Shown here one piece after another: positions 52,881 through 60,187 of a stretch of 64,000 nucleotides of DNA. Source of the stretch: Caenimonas aquaedulcis. GTDB taxonomy: Bacteria; Pseudomonadota; Gammaproteobacteria; Burkholderiales; Burkholderiaceae_C. The notes under the pieces were generated by a model that worked only from the letters and a program-made list of their open reading frames with translations, had not been told where the DNA came from and made no database searches. Position 1 is the stretch's first letter; every line of letters begins with the position of its first letter. The translations under genes and the position numbers were made by a program. The stretch spans positions 4,058,618-4,122,617 of the forward strand of contig NZ_JADWYS010000001.1 of assembly GCF_015831345.1 (NCBI RefSeq), given 5' to 3'.

Positions 52881-55034
52881 GTGGCGGGCGGGCAGAACAA
52901 CTACCAGGCTTTGTACCGCGCTTGCATGAAGGAAGCAGCGGCGCAGGGGCGCTCGCTCATTCAGCGCCTCGTGCGCCGCGCCGTCTACGAGATGCCCCGG
53001 CGCGCCGCCATGCAGGCCGGCGAGGCGCAAAGGAAGTTCCTCCTCGACGCCACGCGCACCCTCGCCAAGCACGAAGGCAGCCTGTGCGAGGCCTATCCGC
53101 AGGCGCTGCTCGCGGAATTCGCGCTGGCCATCTCCGGCGACGCACGCAGGTCCGGCGCCATGAGCTTCGATTCGCTCGAACTCATGGGCGACGAGCAGAT
53201 GCAGGAGAACGTCGACCTGCTGCGGCTCCAGCAGGTGGTGCTCGCGAAAGTCGAGGCCGACCTCGCGGAACTCAACGCCCTCGTCTGCGCCGTGCAGGGG
53301 CTGCGCACCGTGCAGGCCGAGCGCAACCCGCTGCGCCCCGAGGCCTACGTGCGCAGCCTGCGCACCGTCACCCTGCAAAGTCCCGTGCCGCCCGCGATGC
53401 GCAACTGCTGGATGCTGCACCTGGGCGAGGCGATGGCGCCCGAGCTCGCGGCGGTCTACCGGGACCTGGGCGCGATGCTGCGCGCCCAGGGCGTGACGCC
53501 GGCCGGTTTCGTGGTAACGCCTTCGCCGCCGGTGCCGGCCGCGCGCGACGCGAGCGCGCCGAGCGACCGGCTGAATGTCCGGGAGCTGCGCAGCCTGCTC
53601 GCCGGCGAGTTCGACGAGCCGGCGCCCGTACGCGCCCCGGTCGCAGCGGCGCACGTCGAATACTCGCCGACCATGCCCGCCGCCTTCGAGGCGCTGCAGG
53701 AGATGAAGCAGGTCGACAAGGTGATGCGCCGCATGCAGCAGCGCGGCTCGCCCGACGACCCGCGCGCGGCCGCGCAGGCGCTGGGCCAGGAGGTCGTCAA
53801 CCTGATGGTGGAGAACATCGCCGGCGACGCGCGCCTCCTCGCCCCCGTGCAGCAGGCGGTGCGCGAGCTGCTGCCCGCGCTGCAGCGGCTCGTGCTGGTC
53901 GATCCGCGGTTCTTCAGCGACCGCAAGCATCCGGCGCGGCGGCTGCTCGACACGATGACGCAGCGCAGCCTCGCGTGGCAAGCCGCGGAAGAGCCCGGCT
54001 TCCAGGCTTTCATCGATCCATTGCGCCAGGCCGTGGAGGCGCTGCGCATCACGCGCACGGAGGGCGCGGAGCCCTTCGCTTTCGCCCTGGAGTCGCTCGA
54101 GGAGGCGTGGGGCGCCGAACAGGAGCGCGACCAGCGCTTTCGCGAACGGGCCGTGCGCGCCTTGCTGCGCGCGGAGCAGCGCAACCTGCTGGCCGAGAAG
54201 ATCGCGCGCGAGATGCGCGCGCGGCTGGACGTGCCCGCCGCCCCGCGCGAAATCTCGGCGTTCATCACCGGGCCGTGGTCGCAGGTGATGGCGCAGGCGC
54301 GCCTGGCGGACGACACCGGCGCGCCCGACCCGGGCGGCTTCGCGGCGCTCGTGCCCGACCTCCTGTGGAGCGTGCAGCCGCGCCTGGCCGCGTCCAGCGT
54401 CCCGCGCCTCGCCCGGCTCGTGCCGCAGCTCGTCGAGAAGATCGGTCGCGGCCTCGCCCTGATCGACAACCCGCCGGCCTCGACGCAACGTTTCCTCGCG
54501 TACCTCGCGGCCACGCATGACCACGCGATGCAGTCGGCGCAGCAGCCGGAGCGTCCCGTCGCGCTCTCGACCAGCATGACGCGCGAGGAACTCGAGTCGA
54601 TGATGGGCGGCGACGACGACACCGGCCCCGGCACGTGGCTGGGCGCGACGGAGGCGGAGCACTCCGGCTTCATGCCGACCCACCAGTCGCTCGCGCCCAG
54701 GCCGCTGTTCAAGGAGACGCAACCCGGGTTCACCGACACGCGCCCGCGCGACCTGCCCACCTTGCCGTCGTCGGCGCTGCAGCCGGGCACCTGGGTCGAG
54801 ATGCTGATGGGCGGCGGCTGGGCGCGCTTCCAGGTCACCTGGGCGAGCCCGCACGGCACGCTCTACATGTTCGGCAACGGGGCGGGGCGCTCGCACTCGA
54901 TGACGCGGCGGCTGATCGACAGGATGCTGCAGGGCGGGACGCTGCGGATGGTGTCGGGCCAGGCGGTCGTCGATCGCGCGCTGGACGCGGTGGCGCAGGC
55001 GGCTTTGCGCAATAGCCTGGATATCAGGTTGTAG
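52881..55034 (+). CDS. DUF1631-family protein (copy B)
   Basis: 717 residues from GTG 52881, which follows AAGGGAG by a few bases. ATG 52845 would start inside the repeat-like sequence, and ATG 52926 would cut into the conserved NYQALYRACMKEA region. Motifs shared with copy A are EMKQVDKVMRRM, PRFFSDRKHPARRLLDTMTQ, RSLAW, ALLRAEQRNLLAEK and the C-terminal TWVEMLMGGGWARFQVTW and NSLDIRL. Same fold, diverged. Function unknown. It is separated from copy A by ettA and the repeat, and is convergent with the P1 peptidase gene. Confidence 0.75.
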   Translation: MAGGQNNYQALYRACMKEAAAQGRSLIQRLVRRAVYEMPRRAAMQAGEAQRKFLLDATRTLAKHEGSLCEAYPQALLAEFALAISGDARRSGAMSFDSLELMGDEQMQENVDLLRLQQVVLAKVEADLAELNALVCAVQGLRTVQAERNPLRPEAYVRSLRTVTLQSPVPPAMRNCWMLHLGEAMAPELAAVYRDLGAMLRAQGVTPAGFVVTPSPPVPAARDASAPSDRLNVRELRSLLAGEFDEPAPVRAPVAAAHVEYSPTMPAAFEALQEMKQVDKVMRRMQQRGSPDDPRAAAQALGQEVVNLMVENIAGDARLLAPVQQAVRELLPALQRLVLVDPRFFSDRKHPARRLLDTMTQRSLAWQAAEEPGFQAFIDPLRQAVEALRITRTEGAEPFAFALESLEEAWGAEQERDQRFRERAVRALLRAEQRNLLAEKIAREMRARLDVPAAPREISAFITGPWSQVMAQARLADDTGAPDPGGFAALVPDLLWSVQPRLAASSVPRLARLVPQLVEKIGRGLALIDNPPASTQRFLAYLAATHDHAMQSAQQPERPVALSTSMTREELESMMGGDDDTGPGTWLGATEAEHSGFMPTHQSLAPRPLFKETQPGFTDTRPRDLPTLPSSALQPGTWVEMLMGGGWARFQVTWASPHGTLYMFGNGAGRSHSMTRRLIDRMLQGGTLRMVSGQAVVDRALDAVAQAALRNSLDIRL

Positions 55035-56045
55035 TCAGCCGCGGTCCAGGTCGCGCGCCCCGGGCAAGTGCAGGTTGCCGGCAGTGATGCCCTGCGCGGC
55101 GCGGACCGCGCGCACCACCGCCATTGCCACAACCTCCGCGGCCATCGTGCCGAGCAGCATCATCCCGGGGTTCCTGCCGCTGCGGCCCGTCGCGAGCGCG
55201 AAGAGGGCGTCGCCATCGGACATCGTGTGCACCGGGTTGATGCTGCGCGCGAGTCCGTCGTGGCCCACGGTGGCGAGGCGCGAGGCTTGCACCTTGGTGA
55301 GCACCGCATCGGTCGCGATCACGCCGATGGTGGTGTTCGTGCCCTTTAGGAGCGGCTTGGGCGCTTCGCCGCGCAGCAGGGCCCGCCGCGTGTCCGCGAG
55401 CGCGCTGCCGTCCGCGGTGCGCGCACCCGCGATGGGCCGCGCGGTGTCCGGGTCGATCACGTCGCCGAGCGCATTGCACGCGATCAGCGCGCCGACGGTG
55501 ACGCCGTCCACCGTGACCGACGCGGTGCCGATGCCGCCTTTCATGGCGCGGCCGATGCCGAAGATCTTGCCCACGGCAGCGCCCGCACCCGCCCCGACGT
55601 TGCCTTCGGCCGGCGCCCGCGACGACGCCGACGCGCACGCGGCGTAGCCGGCCTGCGCGTCGGGGCGGATGGAGGAGTCGCCGACCATCAGGTCGAAGAG
55701 CACGGCGCCGGGCACGATCGGCAGGAGCGCGGGGCCGACGGGCATGCCGACCTTCTGCTCTTCCAGCCAGCGCACCACACCGTCGGCCGCCGCGAGGCCC
55801 CATGCGCTGCCGCCCGAGAGCAGGATGCCGTGGACGCGCTCGACGAGGTTGGTGGGAGACAGCAGGTCCGTCTCGCGCGTGCCGGGCGCGGCGCCCCGCA
55901 CATCGACGCCCGCCACGGCGCCCTCGCGCGCGATGACGACGCTGCAGCCCGTGGGCCGGCGCGTGTCCGTGAAGTGGCCGACTTCGATGCCCGGGACATC
56001 GGTGATCGCGCCCGCCGCGCCGCGCATGGATGAGGTGGAAGACAT
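55035..56045 (-). CDS. P1-family peptidase (DmpA/NylC-like, self-processing)
   Basis: 336 residues. The Ntn-hydrolase-type P1 fold is seen in GITDVPGIEVGH-like sequence (ITDVPGIEVGHFTD), GGSAWGLAAADGV and GNVGAGAGAAVGKIFG. KGTNTTIGVIATDA (234-247) has the N237/T238 site at which NylC-type members cleave themselves and expose catalytic Thr. It acts on amides or peptides with N-terminal D- or beta-amino acids or oligoamides; the substrate here is unset. No signal peptide. Convergent with DUF1631 copy B with no gap. Confidence 0.88.
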   Translation of the reverse strand: MSSTSSMRGAAGAITDVPGIEVGHFTDTRRPTGCSVVIAREGAVAGVDVRGAAPGTRETDLLSPTNLVERVHGILLSGGSAWGLAAADGVVRWLEEQKVGMPVGPALLPIVPGAVLFDLMVGDSSIRPDAQAGYAACASASSRAPAEGNVGAGAGAAVGKIFGIGRAMKGGIGTASVTVDGVTVGALIACNALGDVIDPDTARPIAGARTADGSALADTRRALLRGEAPKPLLKGTNTTIGVIATDAVLTKVQASRLATVGHDGLARSINPVHTMSDGDALFALATGRSGRNPGMMLLGTMAAEVVAMAVVRAVRAAQGITAGNLHLPGARDLDRG

Positions 56046-56191
56046 GCGAAGCGATTATCCATCCCGCCGCAGGACGGCTCCTACACGACACGCGGCGCTT
56101 TGGCCGACAGCCCCGGAACGCCGAGCTTCCTAGACTGGGGTAGCGCTGGCATCGGCCGGCGATTGTTTAGCCAACGCAAAGAGGAACCACC

Positions 56192-56449
56192 ATGAACGAA
56201 ACCATCGACAGCGGACTCACGACGAACAACTCCAACGGCCTGAACGGGAACGTGGTCAACCGCGTGGCGCAGAAGGCCCACGAGACCGTGGACAAGCTCG
56301 AGCAGACCGTGTCCGCCGGCAGCGACCGCGTCCTGTCCATGCAGGAAGAGTACGGCAAGTACGCGCGCGAGCAGATCAAGGCGAATCCCCTGAGCACCGT
56401 CGCCGGCGCCTTCGCGCTGGGCCTGCTGCTCGGCAAGATCCTGCGCTGA
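56192..56449 (+). CDS. DUF883/ElaB-YqjD-like small membrane-anchored protein
   Basis: 85 residues from ATG 56192 with AGAGGA upstream. A helical, charged N-terminal part (VAQKAHETVDKLEQTV) and a C-terminal hydrophobic segment with small residues (PLSTVAGAFALGLLLGKILR, 66-85). This is the plan of DUF883 proteins, which anchor at the inner membrane by the C-terminus and associate with ribosomes in E. coli. The N-terminal Asn-rich run (NNSNGLNGN) is unusual. Stress or stationary-phase expression is common in the family. Confidence 0.82.
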   Translation: MNETIDSGLTTNNSNGLNGNVVNRVAQKAHETVDKLEQTVSAGSDRVLSMQEEYGKYAREQIKANPLSTVAGAFALGLLLGKILR

Positions 56450-56463
56450 ACCCCGGCGCACGC

Positions 56464-56481
56464 GCACGGCGCCTGCCGTGC
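56464..56481 (+). terminator. Hairpin after the DUF883-like gene
   Basis: GCACGGC (56464-56470) and GCCGTGC (56475-56481) pair perfectly around a 4-base loop, 14 bases after the stop. The following GGCGCGCTTCCCC has no U-run, so it is at best a weak intrinsic terminator. Confidence 0.35.
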
Positions 56482-56519
56482 GGCGCGCTTCCCCCCATCG
56501 GCACGGGTAGCATCTGCGC

Positions 56520-57611
56520 ATGCCGATGAACCCCATGCCCCGCGGTGCCTGGGCCGGCCTGGCCGCGGCGCTGCTCTTCGGCGCGAGCACCCCGCTCGCC
56601 AAGCTGCTGCTCGCACAGTCCGGTCCCTGGCTACTGGCGGCGCTCCTCTACCTCGGCTCCGGCCTCGGCCTCGCCATCGTGCGGCGCCTGCGCGGCGCGC
56701 CGCGTGCCGTGCTGCCTGCGGGGCAATGGCGCTGGCTTGCCGGCGCCGTGCTGTGCGGTGGCGTGATCGGCCCCGTCCTGTTGATGCGCGGTCTCGCCGG
56801 CATGCAGGCCTCGTCCGCATCGCTCCTCCTCAACGCCGAATCCGTTTTCACCGCGCTGCTCGCCTGGTTCGTCTTCCGCGAAAACTTCGACCGCCGCATC
56901 GCGCTCGGCATGCTGGCGATCGTCGCGGGCGGCGTCCTGCTCGCCTGGCCGGGCCGGCTCGACTGGTCGGGCTGGCACCCCGCGCTGTACGTGGTGGGCG
57001 CCTGTCTCGCCTGGGGCATCGACAACAACCTCACGCGCAAGGTCTCGCTCGGCGACGCCACCTGGATCGCGATGGTCAAGGGCCTCGTCGCGGGCGCAAC
57101 GAACCTGGCGCTCGCGCTGGCGCTGGGGGCGACATGGCCCGCGTGGCCGGTGGTGTCGGGCGCCGCGCTGCTCGGCTTCGCGAGCTACGGGGCGAGCCTC
57201 GCGCTCTTCGTCGTGGCGCTGCGCGAACTCGGCGCGGCGCGCACGGGCGCGTACTTCTCGGTGGCGCCGTTCTTCGGCGCGGTGCTGTCGGTGCTGCTGC
57301 TCGGCGAACCGCTCACGGCCACGCTCGGCGCTGCCGGCCTGCTGATGGCGGCCGGCGTCGCGCTGCACCTCACCGAACGGCATGAGCATCGCCACGCGCA
57401 CGTGGCGATGCAGCACACGCACGAGCACGTGCACGGCGCCGGCGACACGCATCACGATCACGTCCACGAGCCGCCCGTCGCGCCGGGGACGCGCCATGCC
57501 CACGCCCACCGGCATGAGCCGCTCGTGCATACCCATGCGCACTTCCCCGACGCGCATCACAGGCACACGCATTCCCACGCCCGCGAGACGCAACACGATC
57601 ACGCGGGCTGA
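56520..57611 (+). CDS. EamA/DMT-superfamily transporter with histidine-rich C-terminal tail
   Basis: 363 residues. About ten TM helices in two EamA repeats fill residues 10-280 (LLFGASTPLAKLLLA at the start; SVAPFFGAVLSVLLLGEPLT at the repeat end). The last 80 residues are hydrophilic with more than 25 histidines in HxH and HH patterns, for example HTHEHVHGAGDTHHDHVHE. This type of tail is seen in Zn/Ni/Co transporters and metallochaperones. A metal-linked role or metal sensing is inferred; an untailed EamA domain would usually export metabolites. ATG 56520 taken; 56526 is also in frame. Confidence 0.85.
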   Translation: MPMNPMPRGAWAGLAAALLFGASTPLAKLLLAQSGPWLLAALLYLGSGLGLAIVRRLRGAPRAVLPAGQWRWLAGAVLCGGVIGPVLLMRGLAGMQASSASLLLNAESVFTALLAWFVFRENFDRRIALGMLAIVAGGVLLAWPGRLDWSGWHPALYVVGACLAWGIDNNLTRKVSLGDATWIAMVKGLVAGATNLALALALGATWPAWPVVSGAALLGFASYGASLALFVVALRELGAARTGAYFSVAPFFGAVLSVLLLGEPLTATLGAAGLLMAAGVALHLTERHEHRHAHVAMQHTHEHVHGAGDTHHDHVHEPPVAPGTRHAHAHRHEPLVHTHAHFPDAHHRHTHSHARETQHDHAG

Positions 57612-57623
57612 GCCCGCGCCGAC

Positions 57624-58595
57624 TCAGTTCTTCGCGAGCGGTTTCGGCAGCGCGATGCCGCGCGCCTGCAGGACGGTGCGCACGCGATCGGGGTAGTCGC
57701 TGATCAGCCCGTCCACGCCCCAGCCCACGATGCGGTCGATGTCGGCGGGGTTGTTCACCGTCCACGGCACCACCTGCAGGCCTAGGCCCTGCGCTTCCTT
57801 CACCAGCGATTCGGTCACCGCGCCGCCGTTGGGCGACCACACCGCGCAGCCGGCGGCCTTGGCCATCTTCGGCGCGCTGCCGAGGTCGGCGATCTTCAGG
57901 CCGGCCGTCCAGTCGCCGTCGCGCGTGTTGTCGTTGTTGCTGGTCTGGATGGTGAGGCAGACGGTGGGAATGGACGGCTCGAGCTGGCGCGCGACCTTGA
58001 GCGATCGCCAGTCGAAGCTCTGGATCGTCACGCGCTGCGTCATGCCCGCATCCTTGATGACCTTGAGCAGCGCGCGGGTCATCGCCTCGGGCGTGACGGT
58101 GTCGCCGGGCCGCGCGGGATCGAGCTTGGTCTCGATGTTGAAGCGCACCTCGTTCGCGCCGAGGGCCTTCACGCGGTCGAAGAGTGCCTGCAGCGTCGGC
58201 ATGCGCGTGCCGTCGCGCGGCTGCTGCGTGCTGAAGGTTTTGGCGTACGGCGTGTCCGGGTTGATGCGGCCGAGCTCGTAGGCCTGGATCTGCGCGTAGG
58301 TCAGCTGGCGGATGAAGGGGCCCTTGTCGCCGGGCAGCCACTGGCCCTTCGCATCGCGCGTGATCTGCGGGTTGAGGTAGGGGTCATGGGAGATCACGAC
58401 GACATCGTCGGCGGTGACGCCGACGTCGAGCTCGAGCGTGGTGACGCCGATCTCGAGCGCGCGTTCGAAGGCGGGCAGCGTGTTCTCGGGCGCGTTGCCG
58501 CGCGTGCCGCGATGGCCCTGCAGGTCGAAGGCGAAGCCGAAGGCGGGGAGGGCGACCGCGAGGCTCGCGCAAAGGAGGGTTCTGGACAACTTCAT
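57624..58595 (-). CDS. glpQ: Glycerophosphodiester phosphodiesterase (exported)
   Basis: 323 residues with signal peptide (about 1-22, ending GFAF). The GDPD catalytic set is His28 (GHRGTRGNAPENT, 27-39), Glu55 and Asp57 (LELDVGV) and His70 (VISHDPYL), with metal-site glutamate in FNIETKLDP. It hydrolyses glycerophosphodiesters to sn-glycerol 3-phosphate and an alcohol in the periplasm. GVDGLISDYPDRV near the C-terminus is the standard closing motif. The symbol is by function; the specific paralogue class (GlpQ versus other GDPD) is not settled. Confidence 0.9.
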   Translation of the reverse strand: MKLSRTLLCASLAVALPAFGFAFDLQGHRGTRGNAPENTLPAFERALEIGVTTLELDVGVTADDVVVISHDPYLNPQITRDAKGQWLPGDKGPFIRQLTYAQIQAYELGRINPDTPYAKTFSTQQPRDGTRMPTLQALFDRVKALGANEVRFNIETKLDPARPGDTVTPEAMTRALLKVIKDAGMTQRVTIQSFDWRSLKVARQLEPSIPTVCLTIQTSNNDNTRDGDWTAGLKIADLGSAPKMAKAAGCAVWSPNGGAVTESLVKEAQGLGLQVVPWTVNNPADIDRIVGWGVDGLISDYPDRVRTVLQARGIALPKPLAKN

Positions 58596-58692
58596 CGCGG
58601 CATTTTGCCGCACGCACACGGCCGCGTCACCGCGGATTTGCCCGCGCGTTCCGCGCGCCCTACACTGCCGGGCAAGGACGAATGCATCGACG

Positions 58693-59187
58693 ATGACGCA
58701 CGACGATTACCCCCTGGAAGGCGGCTGCGACTGCGGCGCCGTGCGCTACCGGATGCTGACGCGTCCGCTCTTCGTGCATTGCTGCCATTGCCGCTGGTGC
58801 CAGCGCGAAAGCGGAGCGTCGTTCGCACTGAACGCGATGATCGAATCGGACCGCGTCGAGGTGCTGCGAGAAGCGCCGCGGCTCGTGGACACGCCATCGG
58901 CGAGCGGCAAGGGCCAGCAGGTCGCGCGCTGCCCGCATTGCCAGGTCGCCGTGTGGAGCCACTATGCGGGCGCGGGCGCCGCGGTGGCCTTCGTGCGTGT
59001 CGGCACGCTCGACCGGCCGGAGCTGCTGCCGCCCGACATCCACATCTTCACGTCCACGCGGCAGCCCTGGGTGGTGCTGCCGCCGGGCACGCCGGCGGTG
59101 GCCGAATACTACGAGCGCAACGCCTACTGGCCCGCAGAAAGCCTCGCGCGGCGCGAAGCCTTGCGGCGCGGCCCGCCAAAGACATGA
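58693..59187 (+). CDS. GFA-family protein (CENP-V/Gfa-like, zinc)
   Basis: 164 residues. GGCDCGAVRYR (10-20) and HCCHCRWCQRESGASF (29-44) supply Cys ligands, with ARCPHCQVAVW later: the zinc-binding set of glutathione-dependent formaldehyde-activating proteins. IHIFTSTRQPWVVLP near the C-terminus is also typical. Glutathione binding is a family suggestion; whether it acts on formaldehyde is unproven. Directly upstream of a GST gene (14-base gap), which supports a glutathione-linked role. Confidence 0.87.
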   Translation: MTHDDYPLEGGCDCGAVRYRMLTRPLFVHCCHCRWCQRESGASFALNAMIESDRVEVLREAPRLVDTPSASGKGQQVARCPHCQVAVWSHYAGAGAAVAFVRVGTLDRPELLPPDIHIFTSTRQPWVVLPPGTPAVAEYYERNAYWPAESLARREALRRGPPKT

Positions 59188-59201
59188 CACCGGGAGAAAA
59201 C

Positions 59202-59834
59202 ATGTACACCTTGTATGGATCGCGCGGGTCGGGCTCGGCCGCGGCGGAGATGGGACTCCACGCGGCGGGCCTGCCGTACCGCGTGGTGCGCGCCTCGCGG
59301 TGGGAAGCCGACTCGGCGCAGGAGGAGTTGCGCAAGGTCAACCCGCTGCTGCAGATCCCCACGCTCGTGCTGCCCGACGGCGCCGTGATGACCGAGAGCG
59401 CGGCGATCCTCATGCACCTCGGGCTGGACGCCGCGCCGGCGAGTGCCCTGCTGCCGAAGGACCCGCGGTCGCGCGCCCAGTCGCTGCGGGGCCTCGTGTA
59501 CATCCCGGCCAACTGCTACAGCGGCATCACCATCCTCGACTACCCCGGGCGCTTCACCACGGCGACCGACGAGCCCTCGCTCGAAGCCATCCGGCAGGGC
59601 ACGCGCGCGCAGATGCACAGGAACTGGGAGGTGTTCGCGGACACCTTTCCCGCCACGCCCTTCCTCGCGGGCGACGCGCCCGGCGCGCTCGATTTCCTGG
59701 CGGTGGTGGTGTCGAAGTGGGGCGGCACGCGCCAGCACCTGCAGGTACACCGGCCCCGCTTCACGGAACTGCTGGCGCGTATCCAGGCGCATCCCGCCGT
59801 GGCGCCCGTCTACTCGCAACACTGGGATTCGTGA
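59202..59834 (+). CDS. Glutathione S-transferase family protein
   Basis: 210 residues from ATG 59202 after GGGAGA. N-terminal thioredoxin-like domain (MYTLYGSRGSGSAAAEMGLH) with VNPLLQIPTLVLPDG (cis-Pro) and MTESAAILMHL (glutathione gamma-Glu site). The C-terminal helical domain includes PFLAGDAPGALDFLAVVVS. The start YGSRGSGSAA has Ser in the usual catalytic position. Substrate unknown. Its stop overlaps a GTG at 59831 of the next gene. Confidence 0.9.
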   Translation: MYTLYGSRGSGSAAAEMGLHAAGLPYRVVRASRWEADSAQEELRKVNPLLQIPTLVLPDGAVMTESAAILMHLGLDAAPASALLPKDPRSRAQSLRGLVYIPANCYSGITILDYPGRFTTATDEPSLEAIRQGTRAQMHRNWEVFADTFPATPFLAGDAPGALDFLAVVVSKWGGTRQHLQVHRPRFTELLARIQAHPAVAPVYSQHWDS

Positions 59835-59836
59835 GC

Positions 59837-60187
59837 ATGCCGCGCCGCCCCGTCAATGTGCATCCGGCGTATCACGCGCATGTCTACTTCGACGCGCCGA
59901 CCGTGGAGCAGGCGCGAGCGCTCGTGAGCGACGCGTGGCACAAGTTCTACGTGTCCGCGGGCCGGCTGCACCAGAAGGAGGTCGGCCCGCATCCGCGATG
60001 GAGTTGCCAGATCGGCTTCGACGCCGCGGAGTTCGACAAGGTCATCCCCTGGCTCGAGGCGAACCGCAATGGCCTGGACATCCTCGTGCACGGGGACACC
60101 GGCGACGACCTGAAGGACCACACCGATTACGCCTACTGGCTGGGCCAGGAGTGGCCCCTGAAGCTGGAGATCTTCAGGCGGGCCTGA
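59837..60187 (+). CDS. DOPA 4,5-dioxygenase family protein
   Basis: 116 residues from ATG 59837; GTG 59831 overlapping the GST stop is an alternative. AYHAHVYFD (11-19), HQKEVGPHPRW (45-55), ILVHGDTGDD (82-91) and HTDYAYWLG (95-103) are the conserved histidine motifs of the DOPA 4,5-dioxygenase family, probably binding iron. Bacterial members likely act on aromatic or other small diketone substrates, not DOPA itself. Its 3' end overlaps the convergent kinase gene by 14 bases. Confidence 0.85.
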   Translation: MPRRPVNVHPAYHAHVYFDAPTVEQARALVSDAWHKFYVSAGRLHQKEVGPHPRWSCQIGFDAAEFDKVIPWLEANRNGLDILVHGDTGDDLKDHTDYAYWLGQEWPLKLEIFRRA

